Source of the DNA: Methylotenera versatilis 301
GTDB taxonomy: Bacteria > Pseudomonadota > Gammaproteobacteria > Burkholderiales > Methylophilaceae
Assembly: GCF_000093025.1 (NCBI RefSeq)
Contig: NC_014207.1
Span: 1,426,001-1,490,000 of the forward strand
Reading direction: 5' to 3'
DNA: 64,000 nucleotides
Under the pieces are notes generated by a model that was not told the origin of the DNA, ran no database searches, and saw only the letters and a list, made by a program, of their open reading frames with translations. Within the stretch, counting starts at the first letter, position 1. The number at the start of each line of letters is the position of its first letter. Positions 44,373 to 54,836 of the stretch are shown here, one piece after another. The translations under genes were made by a program, and so were the position numbers.

Positions 44373-45563
44373 ATGCAGAATGTAACGATACTTGGCGCGA
44401 CTGGCACCATTGGTCTGCAAACCTTAGATGTTATATCCCAACATCCGGATCGCTTTAACGTATTCGCTTTAGCTGCTAATAGCAACGTCAAATCCATGTT
44501 AGATCTTTGTAGCACCTATGCACCAGAATATGCTGTGATGCTTCAAGAAACTGCTGCAATAGAGTTAACTGCTGAACTAAAGAGCATAGGCTCAAAAACT
44601 ATCGTTAAGCATGGTGAAGTCGCACTGAATGACATCTCTGCGCATGATCAAGTTGATATTGTCATGGCAGCGATTGTTGGTGCTGCAGGCTTACATCCGG
44701 CTATGGCAGCTGCAAAAGCCGGTAAGCGTATTTTACTTGCCAATAAAGAAACCTTAGTCATGGCTGGTAATCTGTTTATGCAGGCAGTGATAGATGGTGG
44801 TGCTAGTTTGCTACCTATTGATAGCGAACATAACGCTATATTTCAGGTGATGCCACAACAGCGTACAAAAAATCTGTCAAACGCAACATTAAGCAGCTTA
44901 GGCGTAAAGCGTGTGCTGCTAACCGCGTCAGGCGGACCTTTCCGCAATGCCAGCTTGCAAGAACTTAAAATCGTTACACGTGCGCAAGCTTTAAATCACC
45001 CAAACTGGGTGATGGGACCTAAAATCACTGTAGATTCAGCCACCATGATGAACAAGGGTTTAGAGGTGATTGAAGCACATTGGTTATTCAATGCGTCACC
45101 AAATCAAATCGATGTAGTGGTGCACCCACAAAGCGTTATCCACTCTATGGTAGAGTACATTGATGGTAGTGTTTTGGCACAGCTTGGTAATCCTGATATG
45201 CGCACACCTATTGCTTATGGTTTGGGTTATCCAGACAGGCTCGCTAGCGGTGTGAGCAGTTTAGATTTGCTAACAACCGCTAGGTTAGACTTTTGTGCCC
45301 CAGATTTGATACGATTTCCATGTCTACGTATCGCCTATGAGGCTTTGAATATGGGAGGCACAGCACCTGCTATTTTGAATGCTGCCAATGAAATTGCTGT
45401 AGAGGCATTTTTAGCTGAAAAAATTGGCTTTATGGATATTCCAAATACCATTGAAGCTGTTTTAGCGACCGCTAACATTGAGCAAGTAGAATCTATAGAG
45501 CAGTTGGTGGCCATAGATGCGCATGCGAGATTGATGGCTAGAAAGCAAATCTCTGCATTATGA
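44373..45563 (+). CDS. ispC: 1-deoxy-D-xylulose 5-phosphate reductoisomerase
   Basis: A 396-residue enzyme of the MEP isoprenoid pathway. It has the NADPH-binding start MQNVTILGATGTIGLQTLDVI, the metal and substrate site LLPIDSEHNAIFQVM, and LLTASGGPFRN with KITVDSATMMNKGLEVIEAHWLF. A start nine codons upstream, inside the end of cdsA, is also possible; the chosen ATG gives the usual N-terminus. Its last bases overlap the rseP start by 4. Confidence 0.96.
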   Translation: MQNVTILGATGTIGLQTLDVISQHPDRFNVFALAANSNVKSMLDLCSTYAPEYAVMLQETAAIELTAELKSIGSKTIVKHGEVALNDISAHDQVDIVMAAIVGAAGLHPAMAAAKAGKRILLANKETLVMAGNLFMQAVIDGGASLLPIDSEHNAIFQVMPQQRTKNLSNATLSSLGVKRVLLTASGGPFRNASLQELKIVTRAQALNHPNWVMGPKITVDSATMMNKGLEVIEAHWLFNASPNQIDVVVHPQSVIHSMVEYIDGSVLAQLGNPDMRTPIAYGLGYPDRLASGVSSLDLLTTARLDFCAPDLIRFPCLRIAYEALNMGGTAPAILNAANEIAVEAFLAEKIGFMDIPNTIEAVLATANIEQVESIEQLVAIDAHARLMARKQISAL

Positions 45564-46945
45564 TAATGGCGCTCACCTTTTTGTTAACCATGAGCATATT
45601 GGTGACCGTGCATGAATACGGGCATTATCAAGTGGCTAAATGGTGTGGTGTGAGAATATTAAAATTTTCCATTGGTTTTGGTAAACCTCTATGGGTTAAG
45701 CGATTTGGAAAAGATAAAACCGAGTTTGTGATTGCAGCAATTCCATTGGGCGGTTATGTAAAAATGCTTGATGAGCGAGAGGTCGGCGCAGAGTCAACAC
45801 TAGAGTCACCACCAGCGACTTATTCTGCAGAAGAGTTAACACGCGCATTCAACCGGCAGTCAGTCGCTAAACGTATTGCTATTGTGATGGCAGGTCCCAT
45901 GGCCAATTTATTGCTCGCCATTGGTTTGTATTGGATATTATTTACGATGGGTATCGTTGGCATGAAGCCTATTCTGGGCAAAGTGATAGCACAAAGTCCC
46001 GCAGCCATCGCAAATTTTACCTATGGTGAAACCATACAAAAAATAAATGGTAAAGACGTAGCATCTTGGCAAGAAGTCAGTTGGATACTCTTAAATGAGT
46101 CACTAAAAAATAATAGTGTAGAGATTGAAGCAAGCAGCAGTAACGAGACTCATATTCATCAACTTGATTTATCACATGTTGATCCAGAAGCCGCGGCTAA
46201 GGATATTCTGACCGCATCAGGCTTAACGATTAATCAGCCAGATGTTCCCGCAAAAATAGGGGAGGTCACTAAAAACGGTATCGCAGACTTGGCTGGCTTA
46301 AGGGCGAATGACTTGGTGCTTAGTGTCAATAAAACCAAAGTCAGTGTTTGGGGAGATTTTGTACAAGAGGTTAGACGTAACCCTAACAAAACATTAGCAA
46401 TTGAAGTTCTAAGAAATTCTAATGTGTTAAACATGACTGTTAAGCCTGAGCAATTTACTGAAAACGGTAAAACTTTTGGTCGTATTGGCGTTGCATTTAA
46501 AATGGATGAGGCTGAACAAGATAAACTTTTCGTGACTACTCATTACAGCATGCCAGAGGCATTCATTAAAGCCACTGAGAAAACTTGGGATATCTCAGTA
46601 TTTACACTAAAAATGTTGGGGAAAATGCTTACCGGACAAACCTCCCTAAAAGGCGTAAGCGGGCCATTGACCATAGCAAGTTATGCAGGGCAGAGTTCTC
46701 AAATGGGATTAAATGTATTTATAGGTTTTTTAGCGCTGATTAGTATCAGTATAGGAGTTCTGAATCTATTGCCTATACCAGTATTAGATGGCGGGCATTT
46801 GATGTATTATATAGTTGAAATTTTTACTGGAAAACCAACTTCTGATTTTGCTTTGAATATTGGGCAAAGAATTGGTTTTTTTCTGCTGGGTTGTATGATG
46901 ATCTTAGCGTTTTATAACGACATAAACAGATTAATAACAGGCTGA
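45560..46945 (+). CDS. rseP: site-2 zinc metalloprotease RseP
   Basis: A 461-residue intramembrane protease that cleaves anti-sigma factors in the envelope stress response. The zinc motif HEYGH is at 18-22 in the first helix; the third ligand lies in [18 protein letters not shown] near residue 408. At least one clear PDZ domain ([29 protein letters not shown]) sits between; a second, degenerate one precedes it ([29 protein letters not shown]). The position between ispC and bamA is conserved. Confidence 0.95.
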   Translation: MIMALTFLLTMSILVTVHEYGHYQVAKWCGVRILKFSIGFGKPLWVKRFGKDKTEFVIAAIPLGGYVKMLDEREVGAESTLESPPATYSAEELTRAFNRQSVAKRIAIVMAGPMANLLLAIGLYWILFTMGIVGMKPILGKVIAQSPAAIANFTYGETIQKINGKDVASWQEVSWILLNESLKNNSVEIEASSSNETHIHQLDLSHVDPEAAAKDILTASGLTINQPDVPAKIGEVTKNGIADLAGLRANDLVLSVNKTKVSVWGDFVQEVRRNPNKTLAIEVLRNSNVLNMTVKPEQFTENGKTFGRIGVAFKMDEAEQDKLFVTTHYSMPEAFIKATEKTWDISVFTLKMLGKMLTGQTSLKGVSGPLTIASYAGQSSQMGLNVFIGFLALISISIGVLNLLPIPVLDGGHLMYYIVEIFTGKPTSDFALNIGQRIGFFLLGCMMILAFYNDINRLITG

Positions 46946-46949
46946 TTGC

Positions 46950-49298
46950 ATGGCATTAAAAAAATTAAAACACTCAAAAAATACAGACCATATTTTCAAG
47001 AATCTTAAGCTTAAGTCTGTTCTGATTCTAGTTTCAGGATTGTTTGCAAATTCAGCATTGGCGCTTGAGCCCTTTGTTGTAAAAGACATCCGCGTAGAAG
47101 GTTTACAGCGTACTGAGGCTGGTACCGTATTTACTTATCTGCCAGTTAAAGTAGGCGAAACCATGAATGATGACCTTGCTTCGCAGGCTATCAAATCTCT
47201 TTACAATACTGGTTTTTTTAAAGATGTGCGTATAGAAGCTGAAGGTGATGTTTTAGTAGTGACAGTGCAAGAACGTTCATCAATCGCACAAATCGATTTT
47301 AGCGGTAACAAATCATTCCCAACAGACAAAATGAAAGAAGGTCTGAAGCAGATTGGTATTGCTGAAGGACAGATTTTTGATAAATCCCAATTAGACAGAG
47401 CTGAGCAAGAAGTGAAGCGCCAATATTTATCTCAAGGTAAATATGGTGCAACGGTTAAAGCTGTCGTTTCGCCATTAGAGCGTAATCGCGTGGCGGTGCG
47501 TTTTGATATTGAAGAAGGTGCAGTTTCAAAGATTCGAAGCATCAATATTGTGGGTAATCAAGCTTTTAGCATGGATGATTTACGTGCTGAATTTTTACTC
47601 ACGACGCCCAACTGGATGAGTTGGTGGAATAAAGATGATCAGTATTCCAAACAAAAACTTAACGCAGACCTTGAAGCATTACGTTCTTTTTACTTGAATC
47701 GTGGTTATCTTGAATTTAATATCGATTCAACACAAGTTTCAATTACACCGGATAAAAAAGATATTTACATCACTGTAAACGTGACTGAAGGTGAAAAATA
47801 TACGATTTCAGAAGTGAAATTGGCTGGTGATACGATTGTGCCTGATTCAGAAATACAGCAACTGATTACAGTTAAAAAGGGTGATACATTTAGCCGTGAA
47901 AAAATTACTGAGTCTAGTAAGGCTATTAGTGACAGACTAAGCAATGACGGCTATGCATTTTCAAATGTCAACCCTGTGCCTGAAGTGAATAAAGAGCAAC
48001 ATACTGCTGCATTTACTTTCTTTGTAGATCCAGGAAAGCGAGTGTATGTCAGACGTATTAATATCGCAGGTAACACCAGAACACGTGATGAAGTGCTTCG
48101 TCGAGAAGTACGTCAGCTAGAGTCTGCTTGGTATGCTTCAGATAAGATTAATCGTTCAAAAGAACGTTTAATCCGCACAGATTTCTTTTCTGACGTGAAC
48201 ATTGAAACACCTGCTGTTCCGGGCACCACGGATCAGGTGGATTTAAATATTAGCGTTACTGAGAAATCTACGGGCAGTATCCAGTTTGGTGCAGGCTTAT
48301 CTAGTAGTGAAGGCGTTGTACTAGGTATTACTGTGAACCAAAATAACTTTCTTGGTACTGGTAACCGAGTAAGCGCTCAAATTAATACGGGTAAGGTCAA
48401 TACTACCTATTCGCTTTCTTATACTGACCCTTATTTCACGCCAGATGGCATCAGTCGTGGATTTGATATATACCGCCGTGATGTTGATACAAGCTCACTG
48501 AATGTTGCCTCGTATAACACTTCATCTTATGGTGGAGGTGTAAGGTTTGGTGTACCTTTAAACGAGCGTGATGGTATTAATTTTGGTCTTGCTGCAGATT
48601 TTACAACAGTCGATTTGAATACAAATAGCCCAATTCAGTATCAAAAGTACTGTGGGAATGCTACTGGTTGTAGCAGTAACTCCATTGTTGTTTCGGGTGG
48701 TTGGTCTCACGACACACGTGACAGCATTATGTTTACTAATAATGGCGTATTGCAGAAGCTCAGCGCTGAAGTATCCTTACCAGTACTAGATCTAAACTAT
48801 TATAAGATTGACTATAAACAAGCATGGTTTAAGAATGTTTATAAAGACTTTACGTTTATGTTGAATGGTGAAATAGGATATGCAGATTCATACGGTAATA
48901 AAAATTTCCCATTCTTCAAAAACTACTTTATGGGTGGCGTCAACTCGGTGCGAGGCTACGATAACGGCTCCTTAGGTCCTAGAGATATCGACCCTATAAC
49001 AGGTTTAGATTTTGCTGTAGGCGGAACTAAACGGTTATTAGGCAATGCCGAGTTATTTTTTCCAGTTCCTGGCTTAAAAGATTCAAAACAATTTAGACTA
49101 AGTGCATTTCTAGATGGCGGTAATGTCTGGGGTTCAGATTCATCATACAGTTTAAGTGATCTTCGTTATTCAACAGGACTTGGTATTAGTTGGCTTTCAC
49201 CGTTTGGACCATTAAAGCTAGTTTATGCTAAACCATTGAACAGCAAGTCTACTGATAATACCCAGAGCATACAATTCCAATTGGGCTCTCAATTTTAG
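46950..49298 (+). CDS. bamA: outer-membrane protein assembly factor BamA
   Basis: A 782-residue Omp85 protein that inserts beta-barrels into the outer membrane. A signal peptide ends near ANSALA. Five POTRA domains cover about residues 40-430, with repeated patterns such as [27 protein letters not shown] and [27 protein letters not shown]. The C-terminal barrel includes the lid-lock motif VRGYDNG and ends QLGSQF. The gene order rseP-bamA-skp-lpxD is the classical sigma-E-linked arrangement. Confidence 0.97.
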   Translation: MALKKLKHSKNTDHIFKNLKLKSVLILVSGLFANSALALEPFVVKDIRVEGLQRTEAGTVFTYLPVKVGETMNDDLASQAIKSLYNTGFFKDVRIEAEGDVLVVTVQERSSIAQIDFSGNKSFPTDKMKEGLKQIGIAEGQIFDKSQLDRAEQEVKRQYLSQGKYGATVKAVVSPLERNRVAVRFDIEEGAVSKIRSINIVGNQAFSMDDLRAEFLLTTPNWMSWWNKDDQYSKQKLNADLEALRSFYLNRGYLEFNIDSTQVSITPDKKDIYITVNVTEGEKYTISEVKLAGDTIVPDSEIQQLITVKKGDTFSREKITESSKAISDRLSNDGYAFSNVNPVPEVNKEQHTAAFTFFVDPGKRVYVRRINIAGNTRTRDEVLRREVRQLESAWYASDKINRSKERLIRTDFFSDVNIETPAVPGTTDQVDLNISVTEKSTGSIQFGAGLSSSEGVVLGITVNQNNFLGTGNRVSAQINTGKVNTTYSLSYTDPYFTPDGISRGFDIYRRDVDTSSLNVASYNTSSYGGGVRFGVPLNERDGINFGLAADFTTVDLNTNSPIQYQKYCGNATGCSSNSIVVSGGWSHDTRDSIMFTNNGVLQKLSAEVSLPVLDLNYYKIDYKQAWFKNVYKDFTFMLNGEIGYADSYGNKNFPFFKNYFMGGVNSVRGYDNGSLGPRDIDPITGLDFAVGGTKRLLGNAELFFPVPGLKDSKQFRLSAFLDGGNVWGSDSSYSLSDLRYSTGLGISWLSPFGPLKLVYAKPLNSKSTDNTQSIQFQLGSQF

Positions 49299-49392
49299 TT
49301 CCCGGATTATTGAGGAATCGTGATGCTGTATTGCAGTGCCTTGTGGCATAATATTGTATATAAATAAAAGTAGTCGATTTAGGAGATTTTAA

Positions 49393-49896
49393 GTGAGCAG
49401 TATCTTGAAAAAATTAGTGTTAGCAAGTTTGATGACCTTTGCCATGACTGTGCATGCTGCTGAATTGAAAGTTGGTTATGTGCAAGTGGACAAGATTCTA
49501 CAAGAAGCGCCTCAAACTGCTGAAAGTGGTAAAAAGCTGGAGAAGGAGTTTAGTCCGCGTTCTCAAGAGTTAGATCGCATGGCTAAGCAAATCAAAGACT
49601 TAGAAGCTGCGCTTGATAAAGATGGTTTAACCATTACAGAGGCTGATCGTCGCAGTAAAGAGCGCGATGTGCAAAATATCAAAACAGAGTTTCAACGCAA
49701 ACAGCGTGAGTTACGTGAAGACATTAATCTACGTAAGAACGAAGAGTTAGGCAGCTTACAAGACCGCATCAACAAAGCAGTGCAATCCGTAGCTAAAGCT
49801 GAGAACTATGACTTAGTGATGTACAGCGGTGTTGCTTATGCTGCAGATAAAATCGATATTACTGATAAAGTTTTGAAACTATTAGGTAAAAAATAG
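49393..49896 (+). CDS. skp: periplasmic chaperone Skp/OmpH
   Basis: A 167-residue periplasmic chaperone for unfolded outer-membrane proteins. It has a signal peptide (to TVHA), then AAELKVGYVQVDKILQEAPQTAESGKKLEKEF and long charged helices forming the tentacles, ending in the short strand segment YDLVMYSGVAYAADKIDITDKVLKLL. The start is GTG with an AGGAG site 8 bases upstream. Confidence 0.93.
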   Translation: MSSILKKLVLASLMTFAMTVHAAELKVGYVQVDKILQEAPQTAESGKKLEKEFSPRSQELDRMAKQIKDLEAALDKDGLTITEADRRSKERDVQNIKTEFQRKQRELREDINLRKNEELGSLQDRINKAVQSVAKAENYDLVMYSGVAYAADKIDITDKVLKLLGKK

Positions 49897-49944
49897 CTTA
49901 AAGTCAGTCTTTAATCACTATAAGTAATTTTTAAGGTAATAGTT

Positions 49945-50982
49945 ATGGGTAAAAATTACACGCTTAGTGATATCGTAGATGCATTAGGTGGTCGTGTTGT
50001 TGGTGATGATACGACCATTATTTCACGTGTTTCTTCTCTACAAAATGCCAGTTCTGGTGATATATGCTTCATCAATGATGCTAAGTATCAAAAATCTCTG
50101 TCTGACTCTCTGTGTAGCGCTGTAGTATTAAGAGAGAAAGATGCAGAGTTAACATCACTTTCAAGAATTATTGTAGATAATCCTTATGCTTATTTCGCTA
50201 AGTTATCAGCATATTTAAACCCTCCTGTGGCAACTACTTTAGGAATCGCTGCAAGTGCAGTAGTTGATCCCAGTGCTAAAATTCCTAGGTCATGCAGTAT
50301 TTCTCCATTAACCTTTGTAGGTGCAAATGTAGTTTTAGGTGAAAATGTTGTTATTGGTAGTGGCTGCATCATTGAAAATGACGTAATCATTGCCGACAAT
50401 ACCCGTTTAGAGGCGCACGTCACGATTAAGCACCATTGTGTTATCGGGAGGAATTGTCATATTTTTTCTGGCGCTGTTATCGGCTCAGATGGGTTTGGTT
50501 ATGCAGAAGAGGCTGGTAAATGGCTAAAGATTCCGCAGGTTGGACGGGTCGTCATTCATGATGATGTTGATATAGGTGCCAATACTACGGTAGACCGTGG
50601 CGCATTAGATGACACGATTATTGAAGAGGGTGCTAAGTTGGATAACCTCATTCAAATTGGACACAATTGTGTGATTGGTGCGCATACAGTAATTGCAGGA
50701 TGTACCGGGATTGCGGGTAGTGCAAAAATTGGTAAGCATTGTAAGATTGGTGGCGCCGCCATGATATTAGGACATTTAGAAATTGCTGATCACGTCACTA
50801 TCTCGCCTGGTAGTATGATTACGCGTTCATTACCTACTGCAGACACCTATACAGCACTTATGCCATTTCAAACACATAAAGCATGGCTGAATACAGCAGC
50901 AAAAATTCGTCATTTAGATGATCTATCAGATAAAATTAAACAGCTTGAAAAAGCGCTAGCTCTGTTAAAATCTAACAATTAA
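49945..50982 (+). CDS. lpxD: UDP-3-O-(3-hydroxyacyl)glucosamine N-acyltransferase
   Basis: A 345-residue enzyme of lipid A synthesis, third step. An N-terminal uridine-binding domain ([41 protein letters not shown]) is followed by a left-handed beta-helix of hexapeptide repeats. The catalytic His is in the segment [22 protein letters not shown] or the following [24 protein letters not shown]. Length and order are normal. Confidence 0.96.
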   Translation: MGKNYTLSDIVDALGGRVVGDDTTIISRVSSLQNASSGDICFINDAKYQKSLSDSLCSAVVLREKDAELTSLSRIIVDNPYAYFAKLSAYLNPPVATTLGIAASAVVDPSAKIPRSCSISPLTFVGANVVLGENVVIGSGCIIENDVIIADNTRLEAHVTIKHHCVIGRNCHIFSGAVIGSDGFGYAEEAGKWLKIPQVGRVVIHDDVDIGANTTVDRGALDDTIIEEGAKLDNLIQIGHNCVIGAHTVIAGCTGIAGSAKIGKHCKIGGAAMILGHLEIADHVTISPGSMITRSLPTADTYTALMPFQTHKAWLNTAAKIRHLDDLSDKIKQLEKALALLKSNN

Positions 50983-51048
50983 GTACTATAGAAAATATAG
51001 TCATCATCTATAAGAAGCATAATCTATCAGAAGTAAGTTGAGGCAATA

Positions 51049-51525
51049 ATGACCACTAATATCGAATCTACCAGCATGGACATCCATGAAATCCTTGAAC
51101 ATCTACCTCATCGTTATCCTTTTGTACTGATAGATCGTATTGTTTCATTGGAGTTAGGTAAAGAAATCACTGCATTAAAGAACGTGACTATTAACGAACC
51201 TTTCTTCCCAGGTCATTTTCCTCATCACCCTGTCATGCCAGGAGTGTTAATTGTGGAGGCTATGGCGCAAGCTGCTGCAGTACTATCTTTTAAAACGATG
51301 GGTGCAAAACCAAGTGACGACTCTGTTTATTATTTTGCGGGTATAGATAGTGCGCGCTTTAAAAAACCAGTATCTCCAGGTGACCAAGTCATTCTAAATG
51401 TTAAGATTGATCGTATTTTAAAAGGTATATGGAAATACTCTGGTGTGGCGCGTGTTGACGGTGTAGTAGTTGCTGAAGCCGAAATGATGTGTATTTTAAA
51501 AACGATAGAAAAAAAAGAAAAATAA
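51049..51525 (+). CDS. fabZ: 3-hydroxyacyl-ACP dehydratase FabZ
   Basis: This 158-residue hot-dog-fold enzyme dehydrates 3-hydroxyacyl-ACP. The catalytic His and Glu lie in [50 protein letters not shown] is a typical N-terminus; the first eight residues may be an extension. It lies between lpxD and lpxA, where it competes with LpxA for the same substrate. Confidence 0.96.
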   Translation: MTTNIESTSMDIHEILEHLPHRYPFVLIDRIVSLELGKEITALKNVTINEPFFPGHFPHHPVMPGVLIVEAMAQAAAVLSFKTMGAKPSDDSVYYFAGIDSARFKKPVSPGDQVILNVKIDRILKGIWKYSGVARVDGVVVAEAEMMCILKTIEKKEK

Positions 51526-51528
51526 GCG

Positions 51529-52311
51529 ATGTCAGTAACAAAAATTCATCCAACGGCTATCATTGATGCCAAGGCAGAACTTGATTCTAGTGTAGAAATT
51601 GGTCCATATTCCATTATTGGCGCAAATGTCAAAATCGATGCGGGTACACGCGTAGCCGGTCACGTGATTATTAATGGCCCGACAACAATCGGTAAAAATA
51701 ATCATATATTTCAATACTCTTCGCTTGGCGAAGCGCCTCAAGATAAGAAATACAGAGATGAGCCAACATTATTAGAGATAGGCGATAACAATACTATTCG
51801 CGAGTTTTGTACGTTTAATCGCGGCACAATTCAAGATAAAGGTACGACCAAAGTCGGTAGCGATAATTGGATTATGGCCTATGTGCATATTGCGCACGAT
51901 TGTGATGTTGGCAATCACACGATTCTCGCTAATAACTCTTCACTGGCTGGTCATGTTGATATTCATGACCATGCAATTTTAGGCGGCTTCACGCTTATTC
52001 ATCAGTTTTGTAAAGTAGGTTCGCATGTGATTACCGCTGTAGGTTCGGTAGTGTTCAAAGATATTCCTCCCTATGTAACGGCTGCAGGCTACGATGCTAA
52101 GCCGCACGGCATTAACGCTGAGGGCTTGAAGCGCCGTGGTTTTAGTGCTGATAGCATCTTGCAAATTAAACGTGCTTACAAAGCTTTATATCGAAATGGT
52201 CTTACTTTAGAAGAAGCGAAAATTGAACTTGCAGCTATGCAGGCAACAACCCCCGAAATCGTCTTACTGACTGATTTCTTGAATGTCTCAATGCGCGGCA
52301 TCGTCCGTTAA
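51529..52311 (+). CDS. lpxA: UDP-N-acetylglucosamine acyltransferase
   Basis: A 260-residue left-handed beta-helix acyltransferase, the first enzyme of lipid A synthesis. IHPTAIIDAKAELDSSVEIGPYSIIGANVKIDAGTRV opens the hexapeptide region. The catalytic His is in MAYVHIAHDCDVGNHTILANNSSLAGHV. The C-terminal helices (NAEGLKRRGFSADSILQIKRAYKALYRNGL) are diagnostic. It starts 3 bases after fabZ. Confidence 0.97.
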   Translation: MSVTKIHPTAIIDAKAELDSSVEIGPYSIIGANVKIDAGTRVAGHVIINGPTTIGKNNHIFQYSSLGEAPQDKKYRDEPTLLEIGDNNTIREFCTFNRGTIQDKGTTKVGSDNWIMAYVHIAHDCDVGNHTILANNSSLAGHVDIHDHAILGGFTLIHQFCKVGSHVITAVGSVVFKDIPPYVTAAGYDAKPHGINAEGLKRRGFSADSILQIKRAYKALYRNGLTLEEAKIELAAMQATTPEIVLLTDFLNVSMRGIVR

Positions 52312-52320
52312 ATTATCATT

Positions 52321-53454
52321 ATGGTGAGAATAGGTATTGTAGCTGGAGAAGCTTCAGGTGATTTGCTTGGCAGTCATCTTATGCAAGCGTTAAAGTTAAA
52401 GCGTTCAGATATTGAGTTTGTCGGCATTGCAGGGCCAAAAATGATGGGAGAGGGCGCTCAGTCGCTTTTTCCTATTGAGCGACTATCTGTGCGTGGCTAT
52501 GTAGAAGTCATTAAGCATCTATTTGGACTTCTTAGATTACGCCGTCAATTACTGAATCATTTACTCGCCAATCGGATTGATTTATTCATTGGCATTGACG
52601 CCCCAGACTTTAATTTTTGGCTTGAAAAGAAATTAAAGAACAAAGGTATTACCGCTATTCATTACGTCAGTCCATCTGTGTGGGCTTGGCGTAAAAATAG
52701 AATCAAGAAAATCAAACATGCCGTGTCACATATCTTGGCATTGTTTCCATTCGAGCCTGCGTTGTATCAGCATGCAGGTATACCTGTTACTTACGTTGGC
52801 CACCCGTTAGCGGATATATTGCCGATGGAGCCTGATACTACTGCAGCACGCGAGGGCTTAAAGTTAAAACCATCTGCCTTGGTGATTGCTATGTTGCCTG
52901 GTAGCCGTCAAAGTGAAGTGCAGCAACATGCGGAATTATTTGTTAAGACTGCAAAACTAATCTATGCAGACTTTCCTAATGCAGTGTTTTTAGTGCCACT
53001 CATTACACGAGAAACTAGGCAGATTTTTGAGTTGGCTATCTTCCATGAGAATGAAAGTTTACCGATTCAAATATTATTCGGTCATGCGCATGATGCAATG
53101 GAAGCTGCAGATGTTGTGATTGTAGCCTCAGGTACAGCCACATTAGAAGCAGCGCTGTTAAAAAAACCAATGGTGATTACTTATCGGATGTCTAAGCTAA
53201 GCTGGCAAATTCTTAAGCGCATGCGCTTGCAACCTTATGTAGGTTTGCCTAATGTATTAGCTGAAAAGTTTGTAGTGCCTGAGTTATTGCAAGATGAGTC
53301 AACGCCTGAAAAGCTTGCAGAGGCAACTATTAAGCTGTTGAGCGATTCTGATAATATTGCGGAAATTAAAACTGAATTTTCTAAGATTCACCATAGTTTA
53401 AAACAGAATACTGCAGAAAAAGCTGCAAATGCTATTCTTGCTTACTTGTCCTAA
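52321..53454 (+). CDS. lpxB: lipid-A-disaccharide synthase
   Basis: A 377-residue GT-B glycosyltransferase, with VRIGIVAGEASGDLLGSHLMQALK at the start, IGIDAPDFNFWLEKKLKNKGI and YVSPSVWAWRKNRIKKIKHAVSHILALFPFEP in the middle, and LPGSRQSEVQQHAELF and ASGTATLEAALLKKPMVITYR in the second domain. All are family blocks. It joins two acylated sugars into the lipid A disaccharide at the inner membrane. It directly abuts rnhB. Confidence 0.97.
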   Translation: MVRIGIVAGEASGDLLGSHLMQALKLKRSDIEFVGIAGPKMMGEGAQSLFPIERLSVRGYVEVIKHLFGLLRLRRQLLNHLLANRIDLFIGIDAPDFNFWLEKKLKNKGITAIHYVSPSVWAWRKNRIKKIKHAVSHILALFPFEPALYQHAGIPVTYVGHPLADILPMEPDTTAAREGLKLKPSALVIAMLPGSRQSEVQQHAELFVKTAKLIYADFPNAVFLVPLITRETRQIFELAIFHENESLPIQILFGHAHDAMEAADVVIVASGTATLEAALLKKPMVITYRMSKLSWQILKRMRLQPYVGLPNVLAEKFVVPELLQDESTPEKLAEATIKLLSDSDNIAEIKTEFSKIHHSLKQNTAEKAANAILAYLS

Positions 53455-54039
53455 ATGTCAGCAGTAGCGTTAATTTGCGGTGCAGATGAAGCGGGACGGG
53501 GGCCTTTAGCTGGTGCGGTTTATGCGGCTGCAGTCATTTTAAATCCAGACCGACCAATCATAGGTTTGGCAGACTCTAAAAAACTCTCTGAAAAGAAACG
53601 TGATTTACTCAGTGTTGAAATCAAACAATACGCTTTGGCTTGGGCGATCGCCAGTTGTAGCGCGCAAGAGATTGATGAAATTAATATCCTACAAGCCAGC
53701 TTATTAGCCATGAAGCGTGCCATTGAAGCCATGCAAGTGCAGTTCGGCATCACACCTGACTTAGTGCAAGTGGATGGCAATAAATGCCCAAAAATTAGCT
53801 TGCCATGCGAAGCGATAGTGAAAGGCGATAGCAAAGTACAAGCTATTTCCGCTGCGTCTATATTGGCCAAAGTCGCGCGAGATGCCGAGCTGTATGAGCT
53901 AGATAAAATTTATCCGCAGTATGGCTTTGCAAAGCATAAAGGTTATCCAACGGCTTTTCATTTGCAAATGTTAGATGCACATGGAGTTACACCAGTGCAT
54001 AGACTTAGTTATGCGCCTGTTAGACGCTTAAGCCAATAA
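53455..54039 (+). CDS. rnhB: ribonuclease HII
   Basis: A 194-residue type 2 RNase H that removes ribonucleotides from DNA. The catalytic acids are in [16 protein letters not shown] (Asp10, Glu11) and in the segments [12 protein letters not shown] and [30 protein letters not shown]. The ATG directly follows the lpxB stop. Its 3' end overlaps the converging RsmI-like gene by 12 bases. Confidence 0.96.
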   Translation: MSAVALICGADEAGRGPLAGAVYAAAVILNPDRPIIGLADSKKLSEKKRDLLSVEIKQYALAWAIASCSAQEIDEINILQASLLAMKRAIEAMQVQFGITPDLVQVDGNKCPKISLPCEAIVKGDSKVQAISAASILAKVARDAELYELDKIYPQYGFAKHKGYPTAFHLQMLDAHGVTPVHRLSYAPVRRLSQ

Positions 54040-54741
54040 CAGAAATACTGTTGGCCGTTTATGCAAATCCGGCACCGGTGATTTTTTCCAGTTAGTGATT
54101 GTTTTAGTGGCGATCATTTCATTCTCTAAACTAATATCGCACGCCACACACAGCCTTGTATTGGGCTGGCAGACGCTTAAAATGGCTTCTAGCATATGCT
54201 GATTGCGGTAGGGAGTTTCTATAAATAGTTGCGTTTCTTTGTGTGAGAGCGAGCGTTTTTCAATTTCTTTTAGTTTTTGGTTACGTTGCGTTTTGTCGAC
54301 GGGTAAATAACCTAGAAACGCAAATTGCTGACCATTAAGACCAGAAGCCATCATACTTAATAGTATTGAACTTGGCCCAACAAATGGCACAACGCGTATG
54401 CCTTTTAGATGCGCTAATTCGACCAGTTTTGCGCCTGGGTCTGCCACGCCTGGGCAGCCTGCATCGCTCATTAAACCTACATCTTTACCTGCTAAGAGTG
54501 GTTTTAATAAATCGGGTAAGGCTTTGTCTTCAGTATGTTCATTGAGCAAGTTTAACGTGAGTTCGCGAACTGGTTTAGCCGTTTTGATGGTGCTTAAAAA
54601 GTGCCGTGCAGACTTCTCACTTTCTACCACAAACGTATCTAATTGTTGTGCAACGCTAACTACATCAGGCGGCAGCACTTTGGTGATGTTGTCTTCTCCA
54701 AGAGTGACTGGTATTAAGTATAGTGTTCCTAGTTTTAGCAT
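54028..54741 (-). CDS. RsmI-like SAM-dependent methyltransferase (tetrapyrrole-methylase fold)
   Basis: A 237-residue protein of the TP-methylase fold. [13 protein letters not shown] opens it, and [65 protein letters not shown] is the SAM-binding core, close to RsmI (16S rRNA C1402 2'-O-methyltransferase). It is shorter than typical RsmI and may be the second, less-studied paralog common in betaproteobacteria. The ATG at 54741 overlaps the stop of a 17-codon upstream ORF; a GTG at 54804 in the same frame would add 21 residues of poor quality. Confidence 0.8.
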   Translation of the reverse strand: MLKLGTLYLIPVTLGEDNITKVLPPDVVSVAQQLDTFVVESEKSARHFLSTIKTAKPVRELTLNLLNEHTEDKALPDLLKPLLAGKDVGLMSDAGCPGVADPGAKLVELAHLKGIRVVPFVGPSSILLSMMASGLNGQQFAFLGYLPVDKTQRNQKLKEIEKRSLSHKETQLFIETPYRNQHMLEAILSVCQPNTRLCVACDISLENEMIATKTITNWKKSPVPDLHKRPTVFLLLA

Positions 54742-54788
54742 GTTGTTGATTTCACGTTGATCTTTAGTGTAGGTGTTGAGTCTGTCAT
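54735..54788 (-). CDS. 17-codon upstream ORF coupled to the RsmI-like gene
   Basis: AAGGAG, six bases, then ATG and codons for [17 protein letters not shown], stop TAA. The stop overlaps the ATG of the RsmI-like gene (ATGCTAA), which itself has no ribosome site, so ribosomes could re-initiate. The ribosome site lies in one arm of the hairpin at 54793-54824. Composition does not suggest a functional peptide; a coupling role is inferred. Confidence 0.4.
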   Translation of the reverse strand: MTDSTPTLKINVKSTTC

Positions 54789-54792
54789 TTAT

Positions 54793-54824
54793 AACTCCTT
54801 CCACACTGTAGTGTGAAAGGAGTT
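54793..54824. repeat. 15-bp inverted repeat upstream of the RsmI-like gene
   Basis: AACTCCTTCCACACT (54793-54807) and AGTGTGAAAGGAGTT (54810-54824), one mismatch, 2-base loop. It sits between the DUF4139 stop and the upstream ORF. Without a U-run it is a weak terminator candidate. On the minus strand it would hide the AAGGAG of the upstream ORF. Confidence 0.65.
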
Positions 54825-54836
54825 TTGCAGATGGAT

